In this document: positions 5,138-6,631 of the stretch, piece after piece
Position numbering within the stretch: position 1 is the first letter of the stretch
How the letters are laid out: each line of letters starts with the position of its first letter
NCBI GenBank assembly: GCA_947631805.1
Contig: CANRNA010000099.1
Span: 1-6,631 of the forward strand
DNA from: an uncultured Oscillospiraceae bacterium
GTDB taxonomy: Bacteria; Bacillota; Clostridia; Oscillospirales; Oscillospiraceae
Direction of reading: 5' to 3'
Length of the DNA stretch: 6,631 nt
Program-made: the position numbers and the translations under genes
The notes under the pieces: generated by a model
Seen by the model: only the letters and a program-made list of their open reading frames with translations
The model's database searches: none
What the model was told of the DNA's origin: nothing

Positions 5138-5162
5138 GTTGCGCGACAGTTGGTGGCGCAAC
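5138..5162. promoter_or_regulatory. Inverted repeat, possible operator between divergent genes
   Basis: GTTGCGC (5138-5144) and GCGCAAC (5156-5162) form a perfect 7-bp inverted repeat with an 11-base centre. The right arm covers the -35 region of the plus-strand regulator gene, and the left arm lies about 30 bases upstream of the ECF -35. The centre-to-centre spacing of the arms (18 bases) would place two half-sites near two helical turns apart on one DNA face. Binding by the neighbouring XRE-type regulator is a hypothesis. Confidence 0.4.
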
Positions 5163-5174
5163 CGGCGCGTTTTC

Positions 5175-5183
5175 TGCTATACT
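5175..5183 (+). promoter_or_regulatory. Extended -10 promoter of the XRE regulator gene
   Basis: TGCTATACT is an extended -10 (TGN plus TATACT, five of six to consensus). There is no good -35 at 16-18 bases, which is tolerated by extended -10 promoters. It would leave a short leader carrying the AAAGGAGG site at 5193-5200. Confidence 0.5.
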
Positions 5184-5192
5184 GTCTGCCGG

Positions 5193-5200
5193 AAAGGAGG
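5193..5200 (+). promoter_or_regulatory. Ribosome binding site of the XRE regulator gene
   Basis: AAAGGAGG is a near-perfect Shine-Dalgarno, six bases before the ATG at 5207. It excludes the upstream in-frame ATG at 5105, which has no such site and would lie before the predicted promoter. Confidence 0.85.
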
Positions 5201-5206
5201 CGCGGC

Positions 5207-5545
5207 ATGTTTTCCACACTGATCCTGGCCCTGGTCTATCTCCCCGGCTTCGCGCTGGGCGGCTATCTTATCTATCTGGTGATAAAGGCGCTGCGCAAAT
5301 ACATCCGCTCCGAACCGGTCCGAAAGGAGAGGACGGAGACGGCGCGGTCCCTGGGGGAGGTCCTGAAAAGCCGCCGGGTCGCGCGCGGTATGACCCAGGA
5401 ATTCGTGGCGGAGGCGCTGGGCGTCAGCCGCCAGGCGGTGTCCAAATGGGAGAGCGGCCGGTCCGACCCCAGCACCACCAACCTCATGGCCCTGGCGAAG
5501 CTCTACGGCCTGACGCCGGAGGACCTTTTGAAGGAAGTGCGATAG
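5207..5545 (+). CDS. Membrane-anchored helix-turn-helix (XRE family) regulator
   Basis: This 112-residue protein has an N-terminal hydrophobic segment (about 3-27, LILALVYLPGFALGGYLIYL), a basic stretch (KALRKYIRSEPVRKER, 27-42) and a C-terminal XRE/HTH_3 DNA-binding domain (about 48-109). The domain includes MTQEFVAEALGVSRQAVSKWE (62-82), a strong match to the family recognition helix, then PSTTNLMALAKLYGLTPEDLL. The basic stretch places the HTH in the cytoplasm by the positive-inside rule. No effector domain exists, so the membrane segment may do the sensing or only tether the protein. The gene is divergent from the ECF sigma operon and converges on valS. It may regulate itself and the sigma operon through the 5138-5162 inverted repeat; this is inferred from position only. 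I recall similar short proteins in other gut clostridia, without known function. Confidence 0.85.
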   Translation: MFSTLILALVYLPGFALGGYLIYLVIKALRKYIRSEPVRKERTETARSLGEVLKSRRVARGMTQEFVAEALGVSRQAVSKWESGRSDPSTTNLMALAKLYGLTPEDLLKEVR

Positions 5546-5561
5546 ATCGTCCGCCCACGCG

Positions 5562-5598
5562 AAAACGGGTCCGCCGCGCCGCGCGGCAGACCCGTTTT
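5562..5598. terminator. Bidirectional terminator shared by the XRE regulator gene and valS
   Basis: AAAACGGGTC (5562-5571) pairs with GACCCGTTTT (5589-5598). After one mismatch the stem continues with GCCGCG/CGCGGC around a 3-base loop. On the plus strand it is followed by GCTGTTTTTGC, giving good termination of the regulator transcript. On the minus strand the stem itself ends in TTTT, serving valS, whose stop is 13 bases away. Confidence 0.85.
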
Positions 5599-5611
5599 GC
5601 TGTTTTTGCTC

Positions 5612-6631
5612 TTATCCCAGGTTTTTCAGGCTCTCTTCCAGGTTCGCCGCCAGGGCCTGGGCCTTGGCCAGCTTGTCCCGCTCGGCGGCCACCACACGCT
5701 CCGGGGCCCGGGAGACGAAGCTCTCATTGGCCAGCTTCTTCTCCTGGTTGGCGATGTCCTGCCGGGCCTTCGCCAGCTCCTTCGTGATGCGCTCCCGCTC
5801 CTTGTCCAGGTCCACCAGCTCCGCCATGGGCATATACACCGTGGCGCCGCCGGTGACCACCGTCACCATGCCGGATATATCGGCGGGAGCCTCGGTCGTC
5901 ACGTTCACCGCCCCGGCGTAGGCCAGGTTCGCCATGTACACCGTCCCGGCCTCGTAGACCTGGGGCTCGGCGGTGACAAGGGTGATATGGGGCCGCTTGG
6001 AGGGGGGCACGTTCATCTCCGCCCGGCGGCTGCGCACCGCCTTGACGGCTTCCATGATCTTCTCGAAGTCCTCTTCCTCGGTCTGGAAGCACAGCGCCTC
6101 GTTGACCTCGGGGTAGGTCTCCACGATGAGGGCCTTGCCCTCATGGGGGATGGCGCCGTATATCTCCTCGGTAATGAAGGGCATGAAGGGGTGGAGAAGC
6201 CGCAGGATGTCGGTAAGCACGTACAAGAGCACCTGCTGGGCGCTCACGTCCCCCTCCCGCAGGCGGGGCTTGGTGATCTCGATATACCAGTCGCAGAAGC
6301 TGTCCCAGATGAAGTCGTATATCTTCGTGGCGGCCAGGCCCAGCTCGTACTTATCGAAGTTCTCGTTGACCTCGGCGATGAGGCTCTGGAGCTTGGAGAG
6401 GATCCACTTGTCCTCCAGCTTAAGCTCCCCGGGCAGCTTATTTTCCTCCACCGTCAGGTTCATCATCACGTACCGGGCGGCGTTCCACAGCTTGTTGGCG
6501 AAGTTGCGCATGGCCTCGCACCGCTCCACGTAGAAGCGCATGTCGTTGCCGGGGGAGTTGCCGGTGATGAGGTTGAAGCGCAGGGCGTCCGCGCCGTACT
6601 GGTCGATGACCTCGATGGGGTCCACGCCGTT
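5612..6631 (-). CDS. valS: Valyl-tRNA synthetase, C-terminal part (5' end outside window)
   Basis: ValRS charges tRNA-Val with valine in the cytoplasm. The window holds the last 339 residues; the gene continues past the right edge. The first visible residues, NGVDPIEVIDQYGADALRF, are those that normally follow the class I KMSKS motif in ValRS, so the catalytic and editing domains lie outside. What follows is the helical anticodon-binding domain (roughly residues 40-200 of this fragment, with NFANKLWNAARYV and LHPFMPFITEEIYGAI). The last 65 or so residues form the C-terminal coiled-coil arm (DLDKERERITKELAKARQDI, then FVSRAPERVVAAERDKLAKA) that contacts tRNA. The GTG at 6625 is an internal valine codon, not a start. 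No frame break is seen. Confidence 0.97.
   Translation of the reverse strand, partial: NGVDPIEVIDQYGADALRFNLITGNSPGNDMRFYVERCEAMRNFANKLWNAARYVMMNLTVEENKLPGELKLEDKWILSKLQSLIAEVNENFDKYELGLAATKIYDFIWDSFCDWYIEITKPRLREGDVSAQQVLLYVLTDILRLLHPFMPFITEEIYGAIPHEGKALIVETYPEVNEALCFQTEEEDFEKIMEAVKAVRSRRAEMNVPPSKRPHITLVTAEPQVYEAGTVYMANLAYAGAVNVTTEAPADISGMVTVVTGGATVYMPMAELVDLDKERERITKELAKARQDIANQEKKLANESFVSRAPERVVAAERDKLAKAQALAANLEESLKNLG

Noticed and set aside
4557..5219. ECF sigma as a 220-residue protein with a 60-residue N-terminal extension.
   Set aside because: The extension would cross the ECF promoter and the divergent regulator's promoter, and it resembles no sigma domain. The ATG at 5039 has AAAGGAG at the right distance.
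5102..5545. XRE regulator starting about 35 residues earlier.
   Set aside because: The upstream residues are basic and proline-rich, lie before the extended -10 and lack a ribosome binding site. The ATG at 5207 has AAAGGAGG six bases upstream.
3980..5545. The XRE, ECF sigma and membrane-protein genes as a toxin-antitoxin or phage defence system.
   Set aside because: No toxin, nuclease or effector domain is present. The sequence motifs and overlap fit an ECF sigma/anti-sigma operon with a neighbouring regulator.

Overview
The window looks like chromosomal DNA from a GC-rich, spore-forming member of the Clostridia, most likely an Oscillospiraceae-type gut anaerobe. The evidence is a complete spoIIA sporulation operon, strong AAGGAGG-type ribosome binding sites, a two-subunit (alpha/beta) L-serine dehydratase of the Firmicutes kind, and an ECF sigma/anti-sigma pair of a type that I associate with this group. 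The genus is inference; no rRNA or other taxonomic marker is present.

Layout from right to left, since almost everything is on the minus strand. The 3' two-fifths of valS (valyl-tRNA synthetase) enters from the right edge and ends at 5612. It converges on a small plus-strand gene (5207-5545) for a membrane-anchored XRE-type regulator, and the two share a bidirectional terminator (5562-5598). A 167-bp divergent intergenic region (5040-5206) separates that regulator from a minus-strand ECF sigma factor (4557-5039). The sigma gene overlaps by 11 bp a single-pass membrane protein that is its likely anti-sigma factor (3980-4567). This divergent region carries an ECF-type promoter for the sigma gene, an extended -10 for the regulator and a 7-bp inverted repeat that could be an operator.

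Next comes a terminator hairpin (3892-3924) and then spoIIAA-spoIIAB-sigF (3862 down to 2373). This is the partner-switching module that activates the first forespore sigma factor: SpoIIAA is the anti-anti-sigma, SpoIIAB the anti-sigma kinase, and SigF the sigma factor. SigF appears to start at TTG, directly after the SpoIIAB TAA stop and in the same reading frame. A terminator at 2343-2368 closes the operon.

Downstream lies a gene for a 505-residue exported protein of unknown function with two tandem copies of one domain (748-2265). It is followed by sdaAB, the beta subunit of L-serine dehydratase (15-680), and the first codons of what is probably sdaAA at the left edge.

The window holds two independent sigma/anti-sigma circuits side by side, separated by one hairpin. 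No mobile element, CRISPR array, tRNA or rRNA was seen. The least understood parts are the 505-residue exported protein, the small anti-sigma-like membrane protein and the regulator with an N-terminal membrane anchor. No gene-free stretch exceeds 300 bases.
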